Below the pieces are notes generated by a model, which worked only from the letters and a program-made list of their open reading frames with translations, ran no database searches and had not been told where the DNA came from. 64,000 nt of DNA from Salegentibacter salinarum (GTDB lineage Bacteria; Bacteroidota; Bacteroidia; Flavobacteriales; Flavobacteriaceae): contig NZ_FUZC01000008.1 of assembly GCF_900168115.1 (NCBI RefSeq), forward strand, positions 142,373 to 206,372. The letters are read 5' to 3'. Positions 46,045 to 54,755 of this stretch are shown here, piece by piece; position 1 is the stretch's first letter, and each line of letters opens with the position of its first letter. The translations under genes and the position numbers were made by a program.

Positions 46045-47424
46045 ATGATGACTAACTATAAATCAATCTTAAGCTTTCTCATTATCAGTCTTATCCTTTT
46101 CAGCTGTAAGAACGAATCTGATAAGGAAAAAATAGAACAAAAAGAACCTGATTCAGAAACACTTTCAGAGGAAGCCTTACTGGACACAGTACAGAAGCAA
46201 ACCCTGAAATATTTCTGGGATTATGCCGAGCCAAATTCAGGAATGGCGCGGGAACGCTACCATCCTGATGGGGAATACCCAAAAGACGACGCACACGTAG
46301 TAACAACCGGAGGTTCCGGTTTTGGATTAATGGCCATTGTTGCCGGGATGGAACGGGAATGGATTCCGCGGGACTCAGCCGTTGCTCGTTTAGATAAGAT
46401 CGCCAATTTCTTAGATAATGCTCCCAGATTTCACGGGGTTTGGGCGCACTGGTTAAACGGGGAAACCGGAGAAACCCAGGCATTTAGTGATAAAGATAAT
46501 GGGGGAGACCTTGTGGAAACTTCATTTTTAGCCCAGGGCTTTATCGTGGTTAGGGAATATTTAAAGAACGGTAACGAAGAAGAACAAGCTGTTGCGGCCA
46601 AATACGACGAACTTTGGAAGGGTATAGAGTGGGAATGGTACACAAACAATAAAGACGGACTTTACTGGCACTGGTCACCGGATTATGAGTGGGAAATGGA
46701 CTTTATGATTGAAGGTTATAACGAGTGTTTGATCACTTATGTAATGGCTGCTTCTTCTCCCGATCACGCTATTGAACCTTCCGCTTATCACAAAGGTTGG
46801 GCTCGAGGTGGAGATATTGTGACCGATAAAGAAGCATACGGAATTCCCCTTATTTTAAAGCACAATACCCGCGGTGATAAAGCTGGTCCTCTTTTTTGGG
46901 CGCACTATTCTTACTTAGGATTAAATCCAAAAGGTCTTGAAGATAAATATGCGAATTACTGGGATTTGAATGTAAATCACACAAAGATCAACTATGAATA
47001 CACGCAAGAGAATCCTAATGATTTTGAAACTTACAATGAAAATTCCTGGGGCTTAACCGCCAGTTATACCCGAAATGAAGACGATGGAATAGGTTATACC
47101 GCGCATTCGCCAGATGATGACAAAGGAGTGGTTTCTCCAACCGCAGCAATTAGTTCAATTCCGTATACCCCGGAACTTTCCCTGGGCGCTATGAGATATT
47201 TCTTTGAAGATCAAAATGAGTTGCTTTGGGGGCCGGCCGGATTTTACGACGCATATAGTCTTGAGGGCGAAAATTGGGTTGCCCCAAAATATTTGGCTAT
47301 AGACCAGGGCCCTCAAGTTGTAATGATAGAAAATTATCGCTCCGGTCTTATCTGGGACTTGTTTATGGGCGCTCCGGAAGTACAAAAAGGATTGGAAAAT
47401 TTAGGATTTAATGTTTCGGAATAA
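46045..47424 (+). CDS. GH144-type glucoamylase-fold lipoprotein (beta-1,2-glucanase candidate, 2)
   Basis: 459 residues, lipobox FSC. Close paralogue of the preceding gene with the same motif order: LKYFWDYAEPNSGMARERY, VTTGGSGFGLMAIVAGMERE, YWHWSPDYEWEMDF, GYNECLITYVMAASSP, GPLFWAHYSYLGLNP, LLWGPAGFYDAYS, AIDQGPQVVMIENYRSG. Extra residues occur at HNTRGDKA and in the RNEDDGIGYT loop. Two paralogues side by side suggest split duties, for example endo versus exo cleavage. An in-frame ATG at 46048 is equally possible as start. Confidence 0.85.
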   Translation: MMTNYKSILSFLIISLILFSCKNESDKEKIEQKEPDSETLSEEALLDTVQKQTLKYFWDYAEPNSGMARERYHPDGEYPKDDAHVVTTGGSGFGLMAIVAGMEREWIPRDSAVARLDKIANFLDNAPRFHGVWAHWLNGETGETQAFSDKDNGGDLVETSFLAQGFIVVREYLKNGNEEEQAVAAKYDELWKGIEWEWYTNNKDGLYWHWSPDYEWEMDFMIEGYNECLITYVMAASSPDHAIEPSAYHKGWARGGDIVTDKEAYGIPLILKHNTRGDKAGPLFWAHYSYLGLNPKGLEDKYANYWDLNVNHTKINYEYTQENPNDFETYNENSWGLTASYTRNEDDGIGYTAHSPDDDKGVVSPTAAISSIPYTPELSLGAMRYFFEDQNELLWGPAGFYDAYSLEGENWVAPKYLAIDQGPQVVMIENYRSGLIWDLFMGAPEVQKGLENLGFNVSE

Positions 47425-47604
47425 TTTCAAGGGATTGGTTTCAATAGGAATTTGGTCTTTAGATTATACTTTTTGATGCTTGTACTTCAGATTCTGTATT
47501 ATAGTAGGATTTTTTAAACGTATTGTTCAAATAATTGCAAATAATTGAAATAAAGTTTTCCAATAAGTACAGGATAAAAAAATAAAACCGAAATAATTCA
47601 CACC

Positions 47605-47637
47605 AAACCTCACAGGTTTCCGAAACCTTTGAGGTTT
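47605..47637. repeat. Dispersed palindromic repeat (CCTCACAGGTTT type), copy 1
   Basis: AAACCTC (47605-47611) and GAGGTTT (47631-47637) form the outer stem, with AGGTTTCCGAAACCTT inside, so the whole 33-bp unit folds on itself. The same unit in opposite orientation is at 54414-54444. No T-run follows. The rest of the gap 47425-47652 has nothing else I recognise. Confidence 0.6.
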
Positions 47638-47652
47638 AAATAAAAGAAAATA

Positions 47653-48441
47653 ATGAAAAAAACATATTTGTACAGTTTAGTTTGTTTTTTGTTAGTGCTG
47701 CCATTGTCAGTTACAGCTCAAGATCAGGAAGCCTTTAAGAAAGAAAATTTTATAAAGAATACTGATACCTTAAAGTACCGCATTTTATTTCCGAAGGATT
47801 TTTCTGAGGAAAAGGAATATCCGGTGGTTTTATTTCTACACGGGGCAGGGGAGAGAGGTAATGATAACCAAGCTCAATTAACCCACGGAAGTGAATTATT
47901 TCTGAATAATCAGGAGAAATTTCCGGCGATTGTGATTTTTCCGCAGGCCCCCAAAGATGATTACTGGGCTAAAGTTGAGGTGAACCGGGATACCATTCCT
48001 ATGCAATTTGATTTTATAAATAAAGAACCGGCTACTAAATCCTTGCAACTGGTGATGGATTTAATGGAGGAAATCACTTCCAAAGATTATGTAAATAAAG
48101 ACCGAATTTACCTAGGCGGACTTTCGATGGGGGGAATGGGAACCTTTGAGCTTATTTACAAGAAACCAGAAATGTTCACTGCAGCTTTTGCTATTTGCGG
48201 CGGTGCAAATCCGGAAATAGCTAAGGAATATCCGCAAGGTTTCAATATTTGGCTTTTCCACGGAAAAAAAGATGATGTAGTGCTTCCAAAGTATTCAGAA
48301 ACAATGGCTCGAGCCATTAATCATTATGGCGGTAATGCCAAGCTTTCACTTTATCCAGACGACAATCATAATAGTTGGGATTCAGCTTTTGCCGAACCTA
48401 ATTTATTGCCCTGGCTGTTTTCCCATACGCGAGCGCAATAG
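47653..48441 (+). CDS. Secreted alpha/beta-hydrolase (esterase, phospholipase/carboxylesterase type)
   Basis: 262 residues, signal peptide ending SVTAQD. The nucleophile is in IYLGGLSMGGMGTFELIY (G-x-S-x-G). The oxyanion HGAGERGNDNQAQL, IFPQAPKDDYW, and the catalytic Asp/His region WLFHGKKDDVVL and DDNHNSWDSAF are present. This layout fits the PHB-depolymerase-like/CE1-neighbour esterases found in PULs. It may remove acyl groups from the glycan; substrate inferred from context only. Confidence 0.82.
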   Translation: MKKTYLYSLVCFLLVLPLSVTAQDQEAFKKENFIKNTDTLKYRILFPKDFSEEKEYPVVLFLHGAGERGNDNQAQLTHGSELFLNNQEKFPAIVIFPQAPKDDYWAKVEVNRDTIPMQFDFINKEPATKSLQLVMDLMEEITSKDYVNKDRIYLGGLSMGGMGTFELIYKKPEMFTAAFAICGGANPEIAKEYPQGFNIWLFHGKKDDVVLPKYSETMARAINHYGGNAKLSLYPDDNHNSWDSAFAEPNLLPWLFSHTRAQ

Positions 48442-48484
48442 GAGAAACAATCTGACATTTATTAAGCTGTTTAAAACAGAAAAG

Positions 48485-50290
48485 ATGAAATTTTTTAAAA
48501 GCCTTCTTACACCCACGGTTTTATTATTCGGTTACCTAATTCAGGCACAGGAAGTGGTTCCGGAAACTTATATCAATCCCCTGGATATAGACTATACCTA
48601 TATGGTTTATAATTCAAGTAAAAATATATCCTACCGTTCCGGTGCAGATCCTGCGGTAATTGAATATCGGGGTGAATATTACATGTTTGTCACCCGTTCC
48701 TTTGGTTACTGGCATTCTAAAGATTTAATTAACTGGGAATTCATAAAACCGGAGAAATGGTTTTTTGAGGGTTCAAACGCCCCGACGGCATTCAATTATA
48801 AAGATTCGCTCGTATATTTTGCAGGCGATCCGGCGGGCTATGGAAGTATTCTGTACACCGATGATCCAAAAAGCGGAAAATGGAAACCAACCGCTTCCAT
48901 TTCCAATAATATTCAGGATTCAGAATTATTTATAGACGATGATGGGGAAACCTATTTGTATTGGGGTTCTTCAAATGTACATCCGCTTAAGGTGAAAATG
49001 CTGGATAAAGACGATCGTTTTCTGGAAACCGGAGTACAAAGAGAACTTATTAACCTGGTGGAAGAAGAACACGGCTGGGAACGCTTTGGGGAAAATAATT
49101 ATCACCCAACTTTAAAAGAAGGATACATGGAAGGTGCCTCCATGACCAAACACAATGGCAAGTATTATTTGCAGTATGCAGCTCCCGGTACGCAGTTTAA
49201 CGTTTATGCCGATGCTGCTTATGTGGGCGAAAGCCCGCTTGGGCCTTTTAAATACATGAAAAATAATCCTATGAGTTTCAAACCGGGCGGATTTGCTAAT
49301 GGAGCAGGCCACGGAGTGACCATGAAACAAACCAACGGGCAATACTGGCATTTCGCTACCGTTGCCCTTGCTTCCAATTCTCATTGGGAACGCAGGTTAT
49401 CTATGTTTCCCACTTATTTTGATGAGGAAGGTCTGATGTACAGCATTACCAGTTATGGAGATTATCCGCTTTTTGGACCAGATCATCCCACAAAAGCTGG
49501 ACTTCATAATGGATGGATGTTACTTTCTTATAAAGGGAAAGCCACAGTTTCTTCTTCTATGAAGCAGACAAGCAAAAGTACTTCCACCGATGGGGATTTT
49601 GACATTACCGAAATGCCGCTGGAAAAAAATAGCGAAGGGGAAATCATTTCGAAATTATTAACCGATGAAAGTCCGAAATCTTTCTGGGTTGCCGAGGCTA
49701 ATGATGACAAGCAATGGGTGGAGATCGAAATGCTATCTCCCGGAAACATGTATGCTTTTCAGCTGAATTTTCACGATGAAGAATCGGGCATTTATACCCG
49801 TACCGAGGGCCTGCGCCACAGGTTCACCCTTGAAGTATCAGAAGATGGGGAAAACTGGGAAACGGTTGTAGATAGAAGTGAAAGTTATGAAGATGCACCG
49901 AATGCCTACCTCACGCTTAGCCAACCGGTAAGAGGGAAATTTGTGCGTTACAATAATGTTGAGGTACCGGGACAGAACCTGGCTTTATCAGAAATCAGGG
50001 TTTTTGGTAAAGGTTTAGGTAAGAAGCCGGCAAAAGTAAAAGGTTTCGAAATCACCCGTCAGGAAGATCGAAGGGACGCGTCTTTTACTTGGGATCCCGT
50101 GAAAGGAGCCCAGGGCTATAATATTCGCTGGGGTATCGCACCAGATAAATTATACCATTCCTGGTTAATTTATGATGAAAACGAACATTTTATGCGCAAC
50201 CTGGATCGTGATACCAAATATTACTTCAGTATTGAAGCATTTAATGAAAATGGGATTTCAGAAAAAACTGAAGTCCAGGAAGTGAAATAA
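48485..50290 (+). CDS. GH43-like glycoside hydrolase with discoidin (F5/8C) and Fn3-like domains
   Basis: 601 residues from the ATG at 48485 (signal MKFFKSLLTPTVLLFGYLIQ). A five-bladed propeller of the GH43/GH117 superfamily lies at about 35-330 (YRSGADPAVIEYRGEYYMFV, FIDDDGETYLYWGSS, YMEGASMTKHNGKYYLQYA). A discoidin carbohydrate-binding domain follows (about 370-510; KSFWVAEANDDKQWVEIEML, GKFVRYNNVEVPGQNLALSE), then an Fn3-like tail (FTWDPVKGAQGYNIRWG). The bond specificity cannot be read from sequence. It starts 43 nt after the esterase gene in the PUL operon. Confidence 0.8.
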   Translation: MKFFKSLLTPTVLLFGYLIQAQEVVPETYINPLDIDYTYMVYNSSKNISYRSGADPAVIEYRGEYYMFVTRSFGYWHSKDLINWEFIKPEKWFFEGSNAPTAFNYKDSLVYFAGDPAGYGSILYTDDPKSGKWKPTASISNNIQDSELFIDDDGETYLYWGSSNVHPLKVKMLDKDDRFLETGVQRELINLVEEEHGWERFGENNYHPTLKEGYMEGASMTKHNGKYYLQYAAPGTQFNVYADAAYVGESPLGPFKYMKNNPMSFKPGGFANGAGHGVTMKQTNGQYWHFATVALASNSHWERRLSMFPTYFDEEGLMYSITSYGDYPLFGPDHPTKAGLHNGWMLLSYKGKATVSSSMKQTSKSTSTDGDFDITEMPLEKNSEGEIISKLLTDESPKSFWVAEANDDKQWVEIEMLSPGNMYAFQLNFHDEESGIYTRTEGLRHRFTLEVSEDGENWETVVDRSESYEDAPNAYLTLSQPVRGKFVRYNNVEVPGQNLALSEIRVFGKGLGKKPAKVKGFEITRQEDRRDASFTWDPVKGAQGYNIRWGIAPDKLYHSWLIYDENEHFMRNLDRDTKYYFSIEAFNENGISEKTEVQEVK

Positions 50291-50320
50291 ATAATTATCA
50301 ATTTATAAAGAATAACCAGT

Positions 50321-52594
50321 ATGAAAAATTTTAATCTGTCAGTCGCTCTGCTCTTTTTTATAGGAGTTTCAAGTCTGTACGCACAGGAAAAAGTTCCACA
50401 AGTAGAGGAATTACTAGAGAAAATGACTCTGGAAGAAAAAATAGGACAACTTAATTTACTTACTCCCGGAGGAGGTGTTGCTACAGGATCTGTGGTGAGT
50501 GAAGATGTGGAAACGAAAATAAGAAACGGTAATGTTGGAGGCGTTTTTGGTGTTTCCAGTCCCGAAAAAGTTAGACAGGCACAAAAGCTTGCGGTTGAAA
50601 ATTCCCGTCTCGGAATTCCGTTATTAATCGGGTCTGATGTTATTCACGGTTATAAAACCACTTTCCCGATTCCCCTTGGACTTTCCTCCAGCTGGGATAT
50701 GGAATTGATAAAAGAAACCGCACAAATAGCAGCAAAAGAAGCGACGGCTGATGGAATTAACTGGAACTTTTCACCAATGGTTGATATAGCTCGCGACCCG
50801 AGATGGGGCCGAATAGCAGAAGGTGCCGGGGAGGATCCGTATTTGGGATCTCAGGTCGCCAAAGCCATGGTAGAAGGCTACCAGGGAGACGACTTTACCG
50901 CGCCACACACGATGATAGCTACGGTAAAACATTTGGCGCTTTATGGAGCTTCTGAAGCCGGCCGGGATTACAACTCGGTTGATATGAGCAAGATTAAAAT
51001 GTTCAATGAATATTTGCCACCCTACAAAGCGGCGGTAGATGCGGGTGTAGCCAGTGCGATGACTTCCTTTAATGATATTCACGGGGTTCCGGCGTCGGGA
51101 AATAAATGGCTGCTTACCGATTTACTTCGTGACCGGTGGGGTTTTGAAGGCTTTGTAGTTTCAGATTATACTTCGGTAAATGAAATGATCGCCCACGGCA
51201 TGGGAGATCTTCAGGATGTTTCGGCTTTAGCTATCAACGCCGGACTCGATATGGATATGGTTGGCGAAGGTTTTTTAACCACCTTGAAAAAGTCTGTAGA
51301 TGAAGGAAAAGTTTCCGAAGAACAAATTACCAAAGCAGCTCGTAGAATTCTGGAAGCCAAACACAAACTTGGGCTTTTAGATAATCCTTATTTATATTCG
51401 GATGAAAGCAGGCCCGAAAAGGATATTCTTTCCGAAGAAAACAGAACAGTAGCGCGAAAGGCAGCGAGACAATCCTTTGTGCTGCTTAATAAACACGGAA
51501 ATACACTTCCATTGGCTAAAGATGCAAAAATTGCTTTGGTAGGACCATTGGCGGATAATAAGAATAATATGCTGGGAACCTGGGCGCCAACCGGGGATCC
51601 ACAGCTTTCAATTCCGGTTCTGGAAGGTATAAAAAATGTAGCTCCAGATGCTAAAATTTCTTATGCGAAGGGCGCCAATATAAGTAACGATACCACTTTT
51701 GCTAAAAATGTAAATGTTTTTGGTCCGCGTATTGAGATTTCGAAGGAATCGCCGGAAACCTTGCTGGAAGAAGCCTTAGAGGTTTCTGAAAATGCCGATG
51801 TAATTGTTGCCGTGGTTGGAGAAGCGACTGAAATGAGCGGGGAAGCCGCCAGCAGAACGGACCTTAATATTCCTGAAAGTCAGAAGCACATGATAAGAGA
51901 ACTGGTAAAAACCGGGAAATCTGTGGTTTTAGTGCTTATGAGTGGTCGCCCGTTGGTGATTTCAGAAGAAATGGAAATGCCGGTAAGTATCCTGCAAGTA
52001 TGGCATCCCGGTGTGGAGGCAGGGAATGCGATAGCCGATGTGCTTTTTGGAGATTATAATCCTTCAGGAAAATTAACGGCTACCTGGCCCAGAAATGTTG
52101 GTCAGATCCCAATTTATTATAGTATGAAAACCACCGGAAGGCCGGCAGCATCACCATCTGAATTTGAAAAATTCAAATCGAATTATTTAGATGTTGAAAA
52201 TACACCGCAACTACCTTTTGGTTACGGACTTTCCTATACCGAATTTGAATATGGGGAAACTACAGCGAGTTCAGATGAATTAAGTCAATCCGGAAGCATT
52301 ACCATCACTACCACAATTACCAATACCGGTGAATACGATGGAGAGGAAGTGGTGCAATTGTACACGCACGATAAAGTAAGAAGTATCACACCGCCAATGA
52401 AAGAATTAAAAGCCTTTAAAAAGATAAGTTTAAAGAAAGGAGAATCTAAAGAGGTGAGTTTTGAAATCACTGTAGAAGATTTGAAATTCTATAATGCAGA
52501 TTTGGAATTTGTAGTTGAACCTGGCGAATTCGAATTTTTCGTGGCCGGAAGTTCAGATCACGAATTTACGGGAAGTTTTACTGTAGGGGAGTAG
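50321..52594 (+). CDS. GH3 beta-glucosidase (BglX-type)
   Basis: 757 residues, signal peptide ending SLYAQ. N-terminal GH3 barrel with MTLEEKIGQLNLL, FSPMVDIARDPRWGRIAEGA, TVKHLALYGASEAGRDYNSV, and the nucleophile Asp in GFEGFVVSDYTSVNEMIAHG. The C-terminal GH3 sandwich holds ILQVWHPGVEAGNAIADVLF and GDYNPSGKLTATWPR, then an Fn3-like domain (TITNTGEYDGEEVVQLYTHD). Secreted or periplasmic. In a locus with GH144 enzymes the fitting role is hydrolysis of sophorose and short beta-1,2-gluco-oligosaccharides to glucose; some Bacteroidota GH3 enzymes have that specificity. Last gene of the operon. Confidence 0.9.
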   Translation: MKNFNLSVALLFFIGVSSLYAQEKVPQVEELLEKMTLEEKIGQLNLLTPGGGVATGSVVSEDVETKIRNGNVGGVFGVSSPEKVRQAQKLAVENSRLGIPLLIGSDVIHGYKTTFPIPLGLSSSWDMELIKETAQIAAKEATADGINWNFSPMVDIARDPRWGRIAEGAGEDPYLGSQVAKAMVEGYQGDDFTAPHTMIATVKHLALYGASEAGRDYNSVDMSKIKMFNEYLPPYKAAVDAGVASAMTSFNDIHGVPASGNKWLLTDLLRDRWGFEGFVVSDYTSVNEMIAHGMGDLQDVSALAINAGLDMDMVGEGFLTTLKKSVDEGKVSEEQITKAARRILEAKHKLGLLDNPYLYSDESRPEKDILSEENRTVARKAARQSFVLLNKHGNTLPLAKDAKIALVGPLADNKNNMLGTWAPTGDPQLSIPVLEGIKNVAPDAKISYAKGANISNDTTFAKNVNVFGPRIEISKESPETLLEEALEVSENADVIVAVVGEATEMSGEAASRTDLNIPESQKHMIRELVKTGKSVVLVLMSGRPLVISEEMEMPVSILQVWHPGVEAGNAIADVLFGDYNPSGKLTATWPRNVGQIPIYYSMKTTGRPAASPSEFEKFKSNYLDVENTPQLPFGYGLSYTEFEYGETTASSDELSQSGSITITTTITNTGEYDGEEVVQLYTHDKVRSITPPMKELKAFKKISLKKGESKEVSFEITVEDLKFYNADLEFVVEPGEFEFFVAGSSDHEFTGSFTVGE

Positions 52595-52645
52595 ATTTTT
52601 ATTAATGCTAAAATCCGGGTGATACCCTACTATCTCCGGATATTG

Positions 52646-52670
52646 AATCCTGCTTCGGCGGGATTTTTTT
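52646..52670 (+). terminator. Terminator of the PUL operon
   Basis: AATCCTGC, loop TTCG, GCGGGATT (one G-T pair), then a run of T to 52670. A stable tetraloop hairpin right after the GH3 gene. Confidence 0.88.
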
Positions 52671-52710
52671 GTTATAGGGTTTTACAAGGAAAATATAACC
52701 CGGTATCTAT

Positions 52711-52851
52711 GCTCCTCTGGAGCGCTTTTGGAAAATACATTTAGGACATTATAGATATTCTGCCCCTACGGGGCTTTCTCTTTATAAAGCCTCAGCGAGG
52801 TGGGATATTTATAGAAAAATGAGCAAAACTGCAACAGAGCTCCAACGGAGC
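52711..52851. repeat. Cluster of four 13-bp hairpins (REP-like)
   Basis: Four small palindromes of 5-bp stem and 3-nt loop stand in a row: GCTCCTCTGGAGC (52711-52723), GCCCCTACGGGGC (52762-52774), GCCTCAGCGAGGT (52789-52801) and GCTCCAACGGAGC (52839-52851). The pattern resembles the REP-like hairpin arrays associated with TnpA_REP (RAYT) transposases in Bacteroidota. No transposase gene remains here. The rest of 52671-52898 holds nothing else. Confidence 0.6.
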
Positions 52852-52898
52852 GAAATCATTTCTGTTATAATTCTTTCAGTTTAATTCCGGGTAATTTT

Positions 52899-53798
52899 TT
52901 ATTTCCAGACTTCAGTTTGCTGTTTTTCTTCATTTAAAAACACCGAATTAAAAAACTCAAAAACTTCAGGAAAATAGTCAAAAGGCATTCCCGAATGTTC
53001 GTGTTTTCCTCCTTCAAAACTATAAAGTAGATAAGAAGTATTCAATTTTCTCAGTTTTTCGGTAATGGATTTGGAACCGTCCAGCATTATATATCCGGGT
53101 TGGCGGCGGTCACACCAATGGTGCGGGCCGGTGGCGTAGGGAACAAGGTTGTCTTCGGTTCCGTGGAAAAATACTCCGGGAATTGCATTTTCTTCAGTAA
53201 TATACCGTGCATCTACAATGGCGCCTGCAAGGGAGAAAACACCCGTAAAATTGAAGTCCTTGTAATTTGAAAAATCATCAAACATAAGGCGTTCGTTATA
53301 AACCGCGTTAAGAACCGCTTCAGCCCCGGCGCTGCTTCCGCCTGCAATTATTTTTGAAGGATTTATACTATATTTTTCCTGATTCTTGACCATAAAATTA
53401 ACCGCATCCATAAAATCTTCAGCAGCCAGTTTAAAGGTTTCCATTTTTCCGGAAGCTTCGTAATCACAACCAAAAGATTGTCCTTTTCGGGTTAACCGAT
53501 AAGAAATCTGTACGGCTACATAGCCTTTTTTAGCCGCGCTTTCGGCAAAATTTACTTCCCCAGGGTTAGTTCGGGTTCCGCCTGAAAATCCGCCGCCGTG
53601 CATAAAAATAATTAGTGGTCTTTGCTGCATCGTATCATTTTTTGGCTGATAAATATCCAACTTTAAAGCATCCCCATTTTTGGTTGCGTAGGTTTTAGTT
53701 TCAGTGTCTTTTAACTCAAAAGAATCGTCTGTAAATCGTTGCTGAGCTGAAATTGAAAAGCTTAGCAGGAAGAGACCGATAAAAATCAGGTTTTTCAT
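52899..53798 (-). CDS. Secreted alpha/beta-hydrolase (BD-FAE/esterase-lipase type)
   Basis: 299 residues, signal peptide ending SISAQQ. The oxyanion-hole motif FMHGGGFSGG, nucleophile elbow IIAGGSSAGAEAVLNA (G-x-S-x-G), Asp/His region FHGTEDNLVPYA and FEGGKHEHSGMP. The fold fits bifunctional feruloyl/acetyl-xylan-type or carboxylesterases (COG0657-like). It faces the PUL operon from the other strand and may assist it by deacylation, but its link to the glycan is not shown. Confidence 0.83.
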   Translation of the reverse strand: MKNLIFIGLFLLSFSISAQQRFTDDSFELKDTETKTYATKNGDALKLDIYQPKNDTMQQRPLIIFMHGGGFSGGTRTNPGEVNFAESAAKKGYVAVQISYRLTRKGQSFGCDYEASGKMETFKLAAEDFMDAVNFMVKNQEKYSINPSKIIAGGSSAGAEAVLNAVYNERLMFDDFSNYKDFNFTGVFSLAGAIVDARYITEENAIPGVFFHGTEDNLVPYATGPHHWCDRRQPGYIMLDGSKSITEKLRKLNTSYLLYSFEGGKHEHSGMPFDYFPEVFEFFNSVFLNEEKQQTEVWK

Positions 53799-53953
53799 AA
53801 ATGAATTATAATTTAGCGTCTCAAGATACTTAATTTTGCAGGGAGAATAAGTGGGGATTTTAAATTTAATATTTTATCTTCGCTGCGGAAATATGATTTC
53901 CACCTGTACTGAAATAAATTCAGTATAGGCTCCGGAAATGACACTAAAAAGTT

Positions 53954-54406
53954 ATGAGTTTACAGGATAAAGTAATGGCAGAGATGAAAGCTGCTATGAA
54001 AGCTAAAGACAGCGAAAAGCTTGAAGCTTTACGATCGGTTAAAAGTGCGATTTTATTAGCCAATACTGAAAGCGCTGCAAAGGACGGTTTGACTGAGGAC
54101 GAAGAACTTAAAATTTTACAGAAACTTGTAAAGCAACGTAAGGAAAGCGCTGCGATTTACCGGGAGCAAAACAGGGCAGATTTAGCCGAACCGGAAGAGA
54201 AACAAGCGGCCGTGATCGAATCTTTTTTACCAGAGCAGTTAAGCGAAGCTGAAATTGAAGCCAAAGTAGATGAAATTATCGCCAAAACCGGAGCCAGCGG
54301 AATGCAGGATATGGGAAAGGTGATGGGAATGGCCAGCAACGAATTAGCCGGCAAAGCTGACGGAAAAACGATTTCTACAATTGTAAAAAGTAAATTGAGT
54401 AAATAA
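53954..54406 (+). CDS. GatB/YqeY domain protein
   Basis: 150 residues, a complete YqeY protein: MKAKDSEKLEALRSVKSAIL, LKILQKLVKQRKESAAIYRE, EKQAAVIESFLPEQLSEAEI, and MGKVMGMASNELAGKADGKT. It equals the tRNA-binding tail of GatB as a free protein; suggested roles concern tRNA-dependent amidation, unproven. Monocistronic, followed by a palindromic repeat and a tRNA gene. Confidence 0.93.
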   Translation: MSLQDKVMAEMKAAMKAKDSEKLEALRSVKSAILLANTESAAKDGLTEDEELKILQKLVKQRKESAAIYREQNRADLAEPEEKQAAVIESFLPEQLSEAEIEAKVDEIIAKTGASGMQDMGKVMGMASNELAGKADGKTISTIVKSKLSK

Positions 54407-54413
54407 ATATTGA

Positions 54414-54444
54414 GACCTCCAAGGTTTCCAAAACCTGTGAGGTC
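54414..54444. repeat. Dispersed palindromic repeat, copy 2 (inverted relative to copy 1)
   Basis: GACCTC (54414-54419) and GAGGTC (54439-54444) frame AAGGTTTCCAAAACCT. Read on the other strand it is nearly the unit at 47605-47637. It may also end the YqeY transcript. Confidence 0.6.
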
Positions 54445-54451
54445 TTGTAAA

Positions 54452-54525
54452 GGCCCCGTGGCGCAACTGAATAGCGCATCAGATTTCGGCTCTGAGGGTT
54501 GCAGGTTTGAATCCTGCCGGGGTCA
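54452..54525 (+). tRNA. tRNA-Arg (anticodon UCG)
   Basis: A full cloverleaf can be drawn. Acceptor GGCCCCG/CGGGGTC (one G-T), D-stem GCGC/GCGC, anticodon stem TCAGA/TCTGA with loop TTTCGGC, hence anticodon TCG reading CGA, T-stem GCAGG/CCTGC with loop TTTGAAT, discriminator A at 54525. CCA is not encoded. An integrase gene follows 230 bp downstream, and tRNA 3' ends are common attachment sites for such elements. Confidence 0.93.
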
Positions 54526-54550
54526 CTTTTAAGATTAACAAATCTTATCA

Positions 54551-54586
54551 AAACCGCGCAAATCTTATGATTAGCGCGGTTTTTTA
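54551..54586 (+). terminator. Terminator of the tRNA-Arg transcript
   Basis: AAACCGCGC (54551-54559) pairs perfectly with GCGCGGTTT (54574-54582), followed by T's. Confidence 0.9.
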
Positions 54587-54642
54587 GGTTTTGGGTTTTT
54601 ATTTTATTTAATAATATTTAAAGGGAAATGAGAACTAAAAGG

Positions 54643-54681
54643 TTACCTTAAAATGTAACCTAAGGTTACATTTTAAGGTAA
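54643..54681. promoter_or_regulatory. Perfect 39-bp palindrome upstream of the integrase
   Basis: TTACCTTAAAATGTAACCT (54643-54661) and AGGTTACATTTTAAGGTAA (54663-54681) are exact complements around one central A. No T-run follows. Its position about 75 bp before the integrase start suggests a binding site for a regulator or for the recombinase itself. Confidence 0.65.
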
Positions 54682-54755
54682 AAGCTTATATTTGAACTTG
54701 TATTGTTGATTTGACTTCATCTGATTATTAAATGTTTAATTTAAAGATGACAGCA

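Noticed and set aside
54452..54525. tRNA 3' end as a proven att site
   Set aside because: No second copy of the tRNA 3' end was found further right in the window, so only the possibility is stated.
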